The position numbers were made by a program, and so were the translations under genes. The notes beneath the pieces were generated by a model. It was not told the origin of the DNA and did no database searches. It was given only the letters and a program-made list of their open reading frames with translations. Below, piece after piece: positions 1 to 7,559 of a stretch of DNA of 14,460 nt. The stretch spans positions 1 to 14,460 of the forward strand of contig DIXG01000034.1 in assembly GCA_002436005.1 (NCBI GenBank), given 5' to 3'. Within the stretch, counting starts at the first letter, position 1, and each line of letters starts with the position of its first letter. This stretch comes from Anaerolineaceae bacterium UBA6086. GTDB lineage: Bacteria; Chloroflexota; Anaerolineae; Anaerolineales; Anaerolineaceae.

Positions 1-930
1 GTGCCTGCACGCACCTTTACTGACCTGATCAGCAATTTACCTGCCGACAAAGTTGTCTTATCGCTGGACAACAGCACACAAACGCTGAACGTGAAGTGCG
101 GCACATCGGAGACCAACATCAAAGGCATCGATGCGGAAGAATTTCCGCCCATCCCAGAGCCAAATCTTGATGAAGGCGTGCCCCTGAACGTCACCACTTT
201 CAAAGAGATGGTGCAGCAGGTTGCTTTTGCTGCCTCCACAGATGAAGCCCGCCCGGTATTGACAGGCGTTCTGCTAAAGCTGGACGGCGAAAACATTACC
301 ATGGCTGCCACTGACGGATTCCGGATCTCCATCCGGGAAGACGCCATCACCAACCCCGTTTCCCAGCCTATCGAAGCCATCATTCCTGCCCGTGCCCTGG
401 TGGAACTGGCGAGAATCATTGGCAGCGGCGAAGAAACCTTGATCATGACTTTCCCACCCGAACGCGGCCAGGTAATCTTCCATATGGATAATCTGGAACT
501 TGCCTCCCAGCTGATTGATGGCAACTTCCCCGATTACCGGGCAATTATTCCCCAAAACTTCAAGACTCACACCCTGCTTTCCACCAACGGGCTGCTGAAA
601 GCCTGCAAACAGGCTGAGATCATCGCCAGGGAAGGGACCAACGTCGCTCGGCTGAACATCATCCCCGAAACAGACGAAGCCACCCCAGGCGTGCTTGAAA
701 TTTCGGCGATCTCTGAGCAAACCGGCACATCTGAGGTGATGGTAGACGCCTCAGTCGATGGCGTGCCGCTGCTGGTCGCGTTTAATGTGCGTTTCTTGCG
801 AGAGGTGCTCGAAGTGATCAAGGCAGACAACGTCTGGCTGGAAACAAACGCTGCCAATACCCCCGGTCTGCTCCATCCGCAAGGTGATGAGCACTTCAAA
901 CACATCATCATGCCCATGCATATCGGTTAA
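1..930 (+). CDS. dnaN: DNA polymerase III beta sliding clamp, 5'-truncated by the window edge
   Basis: This is the ring-shaped processivity factor that holds DNA polymerase III on DNA and recruits other replication and repair proteins. The 309 visible residues cover the end of domain 1 and all of domains 2 and 3. Recognisable landmarks are the FPPIPEP segment (48-54), the TDGFRIS stretch (104-110), the DGNFPDYRAIIP segment (173-184) typical of clamp domain 2, and a C-terminal MPMHIG that corresponds to the MPMRL-type tail of the family. Clamps are usually about 370 residues, so roughly 65 N-terminal residues lie upstream of the window. The GTG at position 1 is therefore an internal valine (VPARTF), not a start. 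An intrinsic terminator follows directly. dnaA often lies upstream of dnaN, but that cannot be seen here. Confidence 0.95.
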   Translation: MPARTFTDLISNLPADKVVLSLDNSTQTLNVKCGTSETNIKGIDAEEFPPIPEPNLDEGVPLNVTTFKEMVQQVAFAASTDEARPVLTGVLLKLDGENITMAATDGFRISIREDAITNPVSQPIEAIIPARALVELARIIGSGEETLIMTFPPERGQVIFHMDNLELASQLIDGNFPDYRAIIPQNFKTHTLLSTNGLLKACKQAEIIAREGTNVARLNIIPETDEATPGVLEISAISEQTGTSEVMVDASVDGVPLLVAFNVRFLREVLEVIKADNVWLETNAANTPGLLHPQGDEHFKHIIMPMHIG

Positions 931-954
931 TCACATTTGTCTCATTATGACACC

Positions 955-998
955 AGGAGGCAGTCCCATAAGTAAGGGACAGCCTCCTTTTCTTTTTT
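955..998 (+). terminator. Rho-independent terminator after dnaN
   Basis: A 13-bp inverted repeat (left arm AGGAGGCAGTCCC at 955-967, right arm GGGACAGCCTCCT at 976-988, one mismatch) encloses an 8-nt loop and is followed by a T-rich tract to 998. It lies 24 bp after the dnaN stop. This is a textbook intrinsic terminator and separates dnaN from the next gene. Confidence 0.9.
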
Positions 999-1097
999 CG
1001 CATCAAGATCTCTAAAACTCCAGTTAATCAAGTAGAATTAATCCATGAGTAACGCCATAAACCCTACCCTGACCAGAGAAATTCAAGGGAGACTCCC

Positions 1098-3443
1098 ATG
1101 ACGCTGCCTCCCAGCGCAACCGACCGCCTGCTGAGCGTCTATCTGGTGCTTTCGCAATACCCGGTGCTCTCCTCTCGCATCAGAGACCTGATGCGGCGAG
1201 AACTTTTCCGGCAAAAATTCCTGGTTCAGGATGAATTTGAACAGGAAGTCATCAGAAAAGCGATCCAATCACAAGAGCGAGAAGGCTTGCGGCGCCCAAC
1301 AATCGAAGAGCCAGCGGACGTTTGGGAGCGCCGCAAGACGCTGGTACGAGACCAGCTGACGGATTTCTACTTCAGCCATCACTTGAGCTTTGAACTGATT
1401 GAGGAATTAATTGAAGAGGTGTTGAACGAGCGGGGCGTAAACACCCACGAGACCCTGTTTGAATTTAACCCGGAAGTTGCCCCTGAGGAGCTGCTCTTCA
1501 ACCAGGGCATGATGATTGAGAAGCTGCCACCCGAGGAACGAAAACACCTTGAGCCGCGCTTGCGTGAAATAAAAGTTGTTCTGATTCGCAACATGGTCAG
1601 CGACCAGCTTCGCTATATCAATATCGCACGCGATTGGTTCACCATCACAGACCTGGCAGAGATTCGCCGCCACAAAATCGGCCATGGGCGTATCGGCGGG
1701 AAGGCAGCCGGGATGCTCCTGGCAGCACGCATCCTCAAGGGTAGAGCGCGAGAAGAGCTGCGTGAGTCCCTGCGCACACCAGAATCCTACTATATGGGTT
1801 CAGATCTTTTGTATACGTTTATCTCTGTTAACAACCTGTTTCACTGGAACGACCAGAAATATAAGCCCGAAGACGAGATGCGCAAGGACTATCCCAAGAT
1901 CGTTGCAGAATATGACCGGGCAGAGTTCCCGCCTAATGTGATCCAGCGTCTGGAAACGTTGCTGACCTCAGTAGGCAACCAGCCGCTGATTGTGCGTTCT
2001 TCCAGCCTGCTTGAGGATAATTTTGGCACGGCTTTTGCCGGGAAGTATGAGAGTATCTTTTGCCCAAACCAGGGCACGATCGAACAAAATCTGAAAGCGC
2101 TCACCCATGCTATTGGGCGGATTTATGCCTCCACCCTTAACCCCAATGCGCTCCTGTACCGGCGCAGCCGGGGATTACTGGATTACGATGAACGCATGGC
2201 TGTCCTGATCCAGGTGGTTGAAGGCAACCTGTTTGAGCACTATTACCTCCCCGATATCTCTGGCGTAGCCTTCAGCCACAATCAATACCGCTGGTCACCG
2301 CAAATCCGCCCTGAAGATGGCTTTATCCGCATGGTCTGGGGGTTGGGAACTCGTGCTGTAGACCGGGTAGGCAATGATTATCCTCGACTGGTAGCACTCA
2401 GCCATCCCACATTGCGCCCCTCAAACACCGTCAAGTCCATCCGGCACTATTCGCAGCAATACGTAGACCTGATCGACCTGCGCGATAACCAGATGAAAAC
2501 TTTGCCTATCAACGAAGTCCTGAAGGGCAACTACCCTCCGCTGCGCTACCTGGCGCAGGTGGACCAGGAAGGCTATTTCCGATCGATTCGCTCCAAACTG
2601 GTGGATGCTGACCCCTCGCAATTGATCCTGACCTTCGAAGAATTGCTCCGGCGAACGCCCTTTGCAGAACGCATGCGAACGCTGCTTAACATCCTTGAAA
2701 TCGAATACGACATCCCTGTCGATGTCGAATTTATTGCCGATGTCGTCGAGAACAAGGGTAAGCCAGAGATCCAATTCTCGATCATCCAATGCAGACCACT
2801 CAGCTACATGAAAGAAGAGAACCGGGTGGACCTGCCGAGGAACCTGGACGAGGACCATGTTGTCTTTTCCTCCAGCATCATGGTAGCTGGCGGCTGGCTG
2901 GAAGAAATTGATTACGTGCTGTTTGTCCCCCCAGAAAGCTATTTTAGCCTGCCCTCACAATCTACCCGAAACAAACTTGAACGGGCAATCGGCAAACTGA
3001 ACAACGCGCTGAAAGGCGAAAACTATATCTGCGTTGGGCCTGGTCGCTGGGGAACGTCGAACCCCGACCTCGGGGTTCATGTGGATTATGCTGACATCTT
3101 CAACACAAAAGCGCTGGTTGAGCTCTCAGGCGAAGGGATTGGGCCTGCGCCAGAGCCCTCACTGGGCACACATTTTTTCCAGGATTTACTGGAGGGGCAA
3201 ATCTTCCCCCTGGCAACCTACATCGGCGAAGACAGCTTCAATCGACCCTTCTTCTACGATACCCCCAACCGCCTATCAGAATGGATCGATGTAGAACGCG
3301 GCATGTATGACCGCTTGAGGTTGATCCGTGTGAGCGATTATCTGCCCAATCACCACCTTGAACTGGTGATGAATGGGCAGGAAGGCAGAGCTCTGGCATT
3401 TCTATCCGAATCGCCGCGTGGACGTGACGGACGATTGCAATAA
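1098..3443 (+). CDS. PEP/pyruvate-binding (PPDK_N, ATP-grasp) domain protein lacking the phosphotransfer domains
   Basis: The 781-residue protein contains the nucleotide-binding domain of pyruvate phosphate dikinase / PEP synthase. The start of that domain is GRIGGKAAGM (197-206), followed by LIVRSSSLLEDNFGTAFAGK (297-316), which matches the family's conserved VRSS..ED....FAG motif. ISGVAFSHN (387-395) follows, and VDVEFIAD...IQCRPLS (541-569) closes the ATP-grasp fold with its Glu and Gln-x-Arg-Pro residues. Residues 1-190 are a mostly helical N-terminal region. There is no TSH-type phosphohistidine swivel domain and no C-terminal PEP/pyruvate TIM barrel, so it is not a complete PEP synthase or dikinase. 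Instead residues 600-781 form an extra domain with GPGRWGTSNPDLGV (647-660). That domain recurs in uncharacterised PPDK_N proteins as far as I recall. The ATG at 1098 is preceded by AAGGGAGA. The substrate is unknown. The 3' end lies 3 bp from the convergent neighbour. Confidence 0.8.
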   Translation: MTLPPSATDRLLSVYLVLSQYPVLSSRIRDLMRRELFRQKFLVQDEFEQEVIRKAIQSQEREGLRRPTIEEPADVWERRKTLVRDQLTDFYFSHHLSFELIEELIEEVLNERGVNTHETLFEFNPEVAPEELLFNQGMMIEKLPPEERKHLEPRLREIKVVLIRNMVSDQLRYINIARDWFTITDLAEIRRHKIGHGRIGGKAAGMLLAARILKGRAREELRESLRTPESYYMGSDLLYTFISVNNLFHWNDQKYKPEDEMRKDYPKIVAEYDRAEFPPNVIQRLETLLTSVGNQPLIVRSSSLLEDNFGTAFAGKYESIFCPNQGTIEQNLKALTHAIGRIYASTLNPNALLYRRSRGLLDYDERMAVLIQVVEGNLFEHYYLPDISGVAFSHNQYRWSPQIRPEDGFIRMVWGLGTRAVDRVGNDYPRLVALSHPTLRPSNTVKSIRHYSQQYVDLIDLRDNQMKTLPINEVLKGNYPPLRYLAQVDQEGYFRSIRSKLVDADPSQLILTFEELLRRTPFAERMRTLLNILEIEYDIPVDVEFIADVVENKGKPEIQFSIIQCRPLSYMKEENRVDLPRNLDEDHVVFSSSIMVAGGWLEEIDYVLFVPPESYFSLPSQSTRNKLERAIGKLNNALKGENYICVGPGRWGTSNPDLGVHVDYADIFNTKALVELSGEGIGPAPEPSLGTHFFQDLLEGQIFPLATYIGEDSFNRPFFYDTPNRLSEWIDVERGMYDRLRLIRVSDYLPNHHLELVMNGQEGRALAFLSESPRGRDGRLQ

Positions 3444-3446
3444 TCA

Positions 3447-3962
3447 CTAGCCTGAGCTGCAATCGTAAGGAATAAAAGCAGAATGCCGATTCAAGCGATA
3501 CCACACGCCATCCAACCCCCGCATGACCCCATCTCCCAGTTCAGCCGCCCAGCGGGCGACCTCATAAGCTAGCAGCAAGCCCATATCCCGCACCTGGTCC
3601 TCAGAAAGGTGAATGGAAAATATCTGCCTGGTTTGCCCAAGCTCCTCTCTCAGCAGCATCTTATCCAGTCCAGGCAGCCTTTCCTGCATGATTTTTTCTT
3701 TATTGCCCTCAGATATACAATGAACGACCAGGGGCGGCTTATCTTCGGGCTGGTAATACAGCAGGAAATATGGGGAAAGTCCCCTTTTGAAGAACTTTAC
3801 GGTGAGATGCGCCAGCGCAGGGTGGATCATTGCAGGATCCAGACCGTATTGCGCACACAGGGTATGAAAATTTGAGCGCGTAATTGCCGCCAAAAAATCC
3901 GCCTCTCCAGGTGGCTCGATCAGACGCTGATTGCATACAATGATGTAATTAGACACACCCAT
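3447..3962 (-). CDS. Conserved-looking protein of unknown function (171 aa)
   Basis: I do not recognise this protein. It looks soluble, has no signal peptide or clear membrane segment, and carries a few Cys and His residues without a metal-binding spacing. The C-terminal third has a helical stretch (DMGLLLAYEVARWAAELGDG) followed by an aromatic-rich end. The reading frame stays open upstream to a TTG at 4025, but that start has no Shine-Dalgarno sequence and would place a 16-bp parS site inside the coding region. I chose the ATG at 3962, which has AGGAGG just upstream (2-nt spacing). A GTG two codons further in (3956) has the same AGGAGG at a better 8-nt spacing and is the main alternative. 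The gene is convergent with the PPDK_N gene (3-bp gap, no terminator visible) and divergent from the DUF4432 gene, with two ParB sites in the shared upstream region. Confidence 0.65.
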   Translation of the reverse strand: MGVSNYIIVCNQRLIEPPGEADFLAAITRSNFHTLCAQYGLDPAMIHPALAHLTVKFFKRGLSPYFLLYYQPEDKPPLVVHCISEGNKEKIMQERLPGLDKMLLREELGQTRQIFSIHLSEDQVRDMGLLLAYEVARWAAELGDGVMRGLDGVWYRLNRHSAFIPYDCSSG

Positions 3963-4004
3963 TTCCTCCTGCTGGCTGCACAATGGCAATAACCGTCTAT
4001 GGAT

Positions 4005-4020
4005 TGTTTCACGTGAAACA
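4005..4020. promoter_or_regulatory. parS: parS centromere site (exact consensus)
   Basis: The 16 bases TGTTTCACGTGAAACA equal the classical chromosomal parS sequence bound by ParB/Spo0J, and the palindrome extends to 20 bp (4003-4022). ParB loads here as a CTP-dependent clamp, spreads, and directs origin segregation with ParA and SMC. parS sites cluster near the replication origin in most bacteria, which agrees with dnaN and the DnaA-box region nearby. Confidence 0.9.
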
Positions 4021-4084
4021 ATCAATTGCTATGCCGGCAATATATTTTATCAGCGAGACCCTGATTCTACACCAGAAAAATAAA

Positions 4085-4100
4085 TGTTTCACATGAAACA
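4085..4100. promoter_or_regulatory. parS: Second parS site (one base from consensus)
   Basis: TGTTTCACATGAAACA differs from the parS consensus only at one central position (G to A). The flanks extend the symmetry (AAATGTTTCA ... TGAAACATTT, 4082-4103). Its centre is 80 bp from the centre of the first site, and it lies in the same intergenic region, so the two probably form a ParB loading pair. Confidence 0.8.
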
Positions 4101-4221
4101 TTTCTTGGCATCTGTCAGCAGTTAATTGATTAATAGGCTGATTTTAAGATTTGCAAAGTTTTCAAAGTGGAAGAAAGAGCCGTCTGTATACTTAACGAAG
4201 TCCAATCCATCAAAGGTCCTT

Positions 4222-4227
4222 TATAAT
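4222..4227 (+). promoter_or_regulatory. Putative -10 element for the DUF4432 gene
   Basis: TATAAT lies 51 bp before the ATG at 4279 and would give a leader of about 45 nt. I see no convincing -35 hexamer at 16-18 bp spacing, so this is only a candidate. Confidence 0.35.
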
Positions 4228-4278
4228 AAATCATGATTTGTTACATTCATAATTTCGACCGCTATCAAGGAGGAATCT

Positions 4279-5316
4279 ATGCCTGAACTTTGGAATCGTC
4301 ACTATGATCGAGCCCAGCTGCATTCTCTGACCAGCACACTGTCTGCCGTCGCAGGATTGCGTCCATTTGTCTATGACGATGGTCGCGTTCGTAATATGCG
4401 TGGTATCGAAGGCTGGACTGGCGGTGGATTGCGCTTTACCCTCTGGCCTGACCGTGCACTTGATCTTGGCCCGGTGTGGTTCAATGACAAACCCGTCGCC
4501 TGGACTCATCCCGGGTTAGGATCGCCCAATACTTATGAGCCAGGCGGGATTGGCTGGCTGCGAACTTTTGGCGGAGGACTGCTGACAACCTGCGGTTTGG
4601 TGCACATCGGGGCGCCAGATGACTATCTGGGCGTTTCCCATGGGCTGCACGGACGGATTGCGCATCTGCCTGCAGAAAATTTGCGCATCTGGCAGGAGTG
4701 GCGAGAGGAGGATTATGTGCTGATCGTTGAAGGTGAGATCAGGCAGTCGGTCCTGTTTGGCGAGCATCTCCTCCTCAAGCGCCGGATTGAAACTGAGATG
4801 GGCAGCCGGCAAATCACCGTCCGAGATACGGTTTTCAATCAGTCCAGCCAGCCTACTCCGCACAGTCTGCTTTATCACTGCAATATCGGCTTCCCGATCC
4901 TCAGCCCCGGCAGCCAGCTTTTGATCGATGATGAAAAGGTAGAACCCCGCACGCCAATTGCCGCAGCAGGATTGGCTCAGCACACCCGGTTTGAGGATCC
5001 CGTTCCTGGATATGAAGAACAGGTCTTTTTCCACTATCCCAAAGTGGACGGCGAGGGTTTTACCCAGGCTGCATTGGTCAACCCGGATTTGAATTTGGGA
5101 ATCCTGGTGCGCTGGTCGGCTGAAACGATGCCCGTGATGATTGAATGGAAGATGCTCGGTGCTGGCGAATATGTATGCGGTCTGGAACCCGCCACCCATG
5201 CCCTTGCGTCCTGGGAAGAACTTGCCAGCAAGGGGCTTCCCCGTATCCTGCAGCCAGGTGAAACCGTGGATTACGAGTTACAGCTCAGTATCCTGACAGA
5301 CGAGGTTGTTTATTAA
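4279..5316 (+). CDS. DUF4432 / aldose 1-epimerase-like protein
   Basis: The 345-residue protein resembles the galactose-mutarotase-like family annotated as DUF4432 or aldose 1-epimerase family protein. These proteins have a beta-sandwich fold and probably bind or interconvert a sugar or sugar derivative. Supporting segments are SHGLHGRIAHLP (120-131), HSLLYHCNIGFPIL (195-208) and GLEPATH (301-307). By analogy with true mutarotases, His124 or His200 and Glu303 are the likely active-site acid/base pair. That assignment is inference. There is no signal peptide, so it is probably cytoplasmic. The ATG at 4279 has an excellent ribosome site (AAGGAGG at 4267-4273). It is monocistronic and convergent with the FkbM gene. 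The sugar substrate cannot be read from the sequence, and no sugar transporter or sugar kinase gene lies next to it. Confidence 0.75.
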   Translation: MPELWNRHYDRAQLHSLTSTLSAVAGLRPFVYDDGRVRNMRGIEGWTGGGLRFTLWPDRALDLGPVWFNDKPVAWTHPGLGSPNTYEPGGIGWLRTFGGGLLTTCGLVHIGAPDDYLGVSHGLHGRIAHLPAENLRIWQEWREEDYVLIVEGEIRQSVLFGEHLLLKRRIETEMGSRQITVRDTVFNQSSQPTPHSLLYHCNIGFPILSPGSQLLIDDEKVEPRTPIAAAGLAQHTRFEDPVPGYEEQVFFHYPKVDGEGFTQAALVNPDLNLGILVRWSAETMPVMIEWKMLGAGEYVCGLEPATHALASWEELASKGLPRILQPGETVDYELQLSILTDEVVY

Positions 5317-5326
5317 ATACTATAAT

Positions 5327-5346
5327 ATTTATATTTTTATATAAAT
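5327..5346 (+). terminator. Weak AT-only hairpin after the DUF4432 gene
   Basis: ATTTATAT (5327-5334) and ATATAAAT (5339-5346) pair around a TTTT loop just after the stop codon. The stem is A/T only, so it is at best a weak terminator or an mRNA-end structure. Confidence 0.25.
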
Positions 5347-5382
5347 TCTACTTGCGTAGTCGGTCAGGATCAGACCCTTGCG

Positions 5383-5429
5383 AATCGCCTTTCCAGCCAT
5401 CCTAATTCCATTCTCCTGGGAAGGCGATT
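5383..5429. terminator. 14-bp inverted repeat between convergent genes, overlapping the FkbM 3' end
   Basis: AATCGCCTTTCCAG (5383-5396) pairs with CTGGGAAGGCGATT (5416-5429) across a 19-nt loop, with 13 Watson-Crick pairs and one G-T. It straddles the stop codon of the minus-strand FkbM gene and follows the plus-strand DUF4432 gene. No T-run follows on either strand, so it is not a standard intrinsic terminator. It may still stall convergent transcription or protect mRNA ends. Confidence 0.4.
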
Positions 5430-6151
5430 AACTCTTTGGTCTCTGCCATTGGTTTTCCATCTAATATATCAAATCGATACCCCAAAGCAGTTAAAAATTC
5501 GATCGAGGAAGTATGTGCTTCACGCTGATGCGTATCCAGAAACAGGATTGGTCGATAGGTCCTGAGCAGGGTTTCAGCACCACATAGGGCATGATATTCT
5601 GCGCCTTCGACATCCAACTTGATAAAATCCGGGTGAAGGAGGGTCCCATCTGCCACCATCTGATCCAGTGAAACCATTTCCACCCTGAGCTCACCGGACT
5701 CCGCCAGATGCCCCATTGCTGAACTGGCACCCATATCAAAATAAGCTTCCCCTGGCTGATCTGAAACGGCTGCCTCGATGACCGAAATGTTTTCGAGCTG
5801 GTTGAGGTCAATATGCCTGCGTAAAAAGTCGATATTGCGTGGCAGCGGTTCAAAGGAATACACCCTGCCCCCTGCCCCCGTCAGCACCGCTGCCAACAGT
5901 GAAAAATAGCCCACATTTGCACCAATGTCATAAATGACAGAACCGGCGGTGATCAGACGTTCAAACGCCAACCGTTTGTTCATTTCATAGCTGCCCAGCC
6001 AGTATCCATGTTCGCCTGCTCCAACAATCCACTTCTTCCCTCTCAATCTACCCTGCAGGATTGGAATCACTATCTTCTTAGGAATCAGGCGTAAGGGAAG
6101 GCGCAGGAGCCTGCCAGCAAAACTTTTGTAATGGATTTTTGAAAAATTCAT
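5402..6151 (-). CDS. FkbM-family SAM-dependent methyltransferase
   Basis: The 249-residue protein is a class I methyltransferase of the FkbM family. These typically O-methylate sugars or polyketide/lipid-linked groups. The SAM-binding motif I is VIYDIGANVGYFS (72-84), followed by YSFEPLPRN (98-106), where the acidic residue contacts the SAM ribose. A third landmark is DFIKLDVEGAEYHAL (175-189), the family's signature. The first 60 residues are basic and may contact a lipid or glycan substrate. The acceptor is unknown. FkbM genes often sit in surface-polysaccharide clusters, but no glycosyltransferases are nearby here, so it stands alone. The ATG at 6151 has only a weak AAGAAG ribosome site. 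It is transcribed divergently from the acyltransferase gene. Confidence 0.88.
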   Translation of the reverse strand: MNFSKIHYKSFAGRLLRLPLRLIPKKIVIPILQGRLRGKKWIVGAGEHGYWLGSYEMNKRLAFERLITAGSVIYDIGANVGYFSLLAAVLTGAGGRVYSFEPLPRNIDFLRRHIDLNQLENISVIEAAVSDQPGEAYFDMGASSAMGHLAESGELRVEMVSLDQMVADGTLLHPDFIKLDVEGAEYHALCGAETLLRTYRPILFLDTHQREAHTSSIEFLTALGYRFDILDGKPMAETKELIAFPGEWN

Positions 6152-6186
6152 AAAATGCTTCTTGTAATGTTTAAGGTATCCATGAA

Positions 6187-6192
6187 ATTATA
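6187..6192 (-). promoter_or_regulatory. Putative -10 element for the FkbM gene
   Basis: On the minus strand TATAAT sits 36-41 bp upstream of the ATG at 6151. No matching -35 hexamer is seen at normal spacing, so confidence is low. Confidence 0.35.
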
Positions 6193-6412
6193 CTGCGACA
6201 TCGATGCTTGGGTTGACTCTCTGGACATTTTCCACAAAAACAGATGACATTCTTTTCATTGTTCAAAATGAAAGCATCCATTTAATCCAATTGAAGGTGC
6301 ATTATAATTGTTATACTTGGTCAACCCCGAAAGATGAGTGTGATGACCTCCTGTAAGTCCATTTCTTTTCCAAGCGTTCATGACTCGCATATCGCGTGCC
6401 CAGTGAAGCCCT

Positions 6413-7528
6413 ATGAATAAAACAGTTTCCACCATAACCTACCCGCGTCGAAGATTTGTTCGAAAAATCATGACAGGTTTAGGAAAATTATTACTCTCTG
6501 TCCTGACAGACGTGGAAATCAACGGACGAGAAAGGTTGCCCCAAAAGGGTCCGATGATTTTAGCCGGCAACCATGCCGCTGTGCTTGAAGCCGTCATGAT
6601 GGCGGTTTACACACCGGGGATGGTGGAATTCCTGGGAAATGGTGACATCCCCTTTGACCCTAACTACGCTTTTATCACCCAAGCCTACGGTCTCATCCCC
6701 ATTAACCGGGGTAACCTCGACCAAAAGGGGTTGCAAATGGGGATGGATGTTCTTAAACAGGGCGGTATTTTGGGCATCTTCCCGGAGGGAGGCATCTGGG
6801 ATCCAGCACAAATGCAAGCCCAAATTGGTGTTGCCTGGCTGAGCTACCGCAGTCAAACGCCGATCATCCCTGTTGGCTTTGGAGGCATCCGTGCCGGTCT
6901 GCAAGAAGCCCTATCGTTCAAACATCCTCGCCTGGTAATGAATGTTGGGGAAGTAATCCCACCAGTGACCATTTCAGATAATGGCATGACGATGAAGGCT
7001 AACCTGGAGATGGCAGCAAACCAGGTCCTTTCAGCCATCACTTCGCTTGTTCCAGAAGACGAATATGAGAAGATGGTCAGTCATATGGATGATGCCTATG
7101 AGCTTGAAGTCTATCTTCACTCGCTTGATGGCGAGCTTCCCCTGCCAGAAGGGCTGGCAATCCAACATGGTCCGGCATACGCACGCTTCCTCTTTAATCC
7201 AACCCTGATGGACGTCTTAGTCCGTAATTTGAAGCTTCCGATCAAACCCATAAAATTTGTCTTTCGCCAACTTGATCTTTCTCCCCTGATCGCTGCCTGG
7301 CAGTCCATCCTGGATTATCTGCAAATCAATCCAGGTTTCTTTACCTACCGCTTTGGAATGGAGGAAGGGCTGTCAGTCAGACAAGCGCTGGAGGAACTAT
7401 GCCGCCTTGGCCAGTGGGCGAGCGAGTCCTGTTATGCTCTGACCATCAATCCCATCCGACGCTATCGGAATGCGAGGACAGGGGCTTTGGTCATTGAGCG
7501 CGGCGGCTGCTTCCCAAGAAGTATGTAA
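6413..7528 (+). CDS. PlsC-like 1-acylglycerol-3-phosphate acyltransferase family protein
   Basis: The protein belongs to the LPLAT/PlsC acyltransferase family, which transfers an acyl chain from acyl-ACP or acyl-CoA to a lysophospholipid at the inner membrane. Visible blocks are motif I AGNHAAVLEAV (51-61), motif II GLIPINRG (93-100) and motif III GIFPEGG (121-127), then PIIPVGFGG (150-158), the usual fourth block. The protein is 371 residues, against about 200-250 for ordinary PlsC. The extra 150 or so C-terminal residues are of unknown function. The striking oddity is motif I: the invariant NHX4D has Glu59 in place of the catalytic-dyad Asp, although His54 is present. The ATG at 6413 lacks a strong Shine-Dalgarno sequence. 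An internal Met at residue 20 is possible but would lose little of the fold. It ends 31 bp before the convergent GH13 gene. Confidence 0.82.
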   Translation: MNKTVSTITYPRRRFVRKIMTGLGKLLLSVLTDVEINGRERLPQKGPMILAGNHAAVLEAVMMAVYTPGMVEFLGNGDIPFDPNYAFITQAYGLIPINRGNLDQKGLQMGMDVLKQGGILGIFPEGGIWDPAQMQAQIGVAWLSYRSQTPIIPVGFGGIRAGLQEALSFKHPRLVMNVGEVIPPVTISDNGMTMKANLEMAANQVLSAITSLVPEDEYEKMVSHMDDAYELEVYLHSLDGELPLPEGLAIQHGPAYARFLFNPTLMDVLVRNLKLPIKPIKFVFRQLDLSPLIAAWQSILDYLQINPGFFTYRFGMEEGLSVRQALEELCRLGQWASESCYALTINPIRRYRNARTGALVIERGGCFPRSM

Positions 7529-7559
7529 GCCAACCCAATCTCTGGAAAGACCTCCTTTT

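Noticed and set aside
1098..3443. Complete phosphoenolpyruvate synthase or pyruvate phosphate dikinase
   Set aside because: The phosphohistidine motif and the PEP/pyruvate barrel are absent, so only the nucleotide-binding part supports a call.
3963..4025. N-terminal extension of the unknown minus-strand protein from a TTG codon
   Set aside because: There is no ribosome site at the TTG, it overlaps a perfect parS palindrome, and a strong AGGAGG precedes the downstream ATG/GTG.
6254..6273. 7-bp hairpin (TTTCATT/AATGAAA) between the FkbM and acyltransferase genes
   Set aside because: Short, A/T-rich, without a T-run or other supporting context; expected by chance in such DNA.
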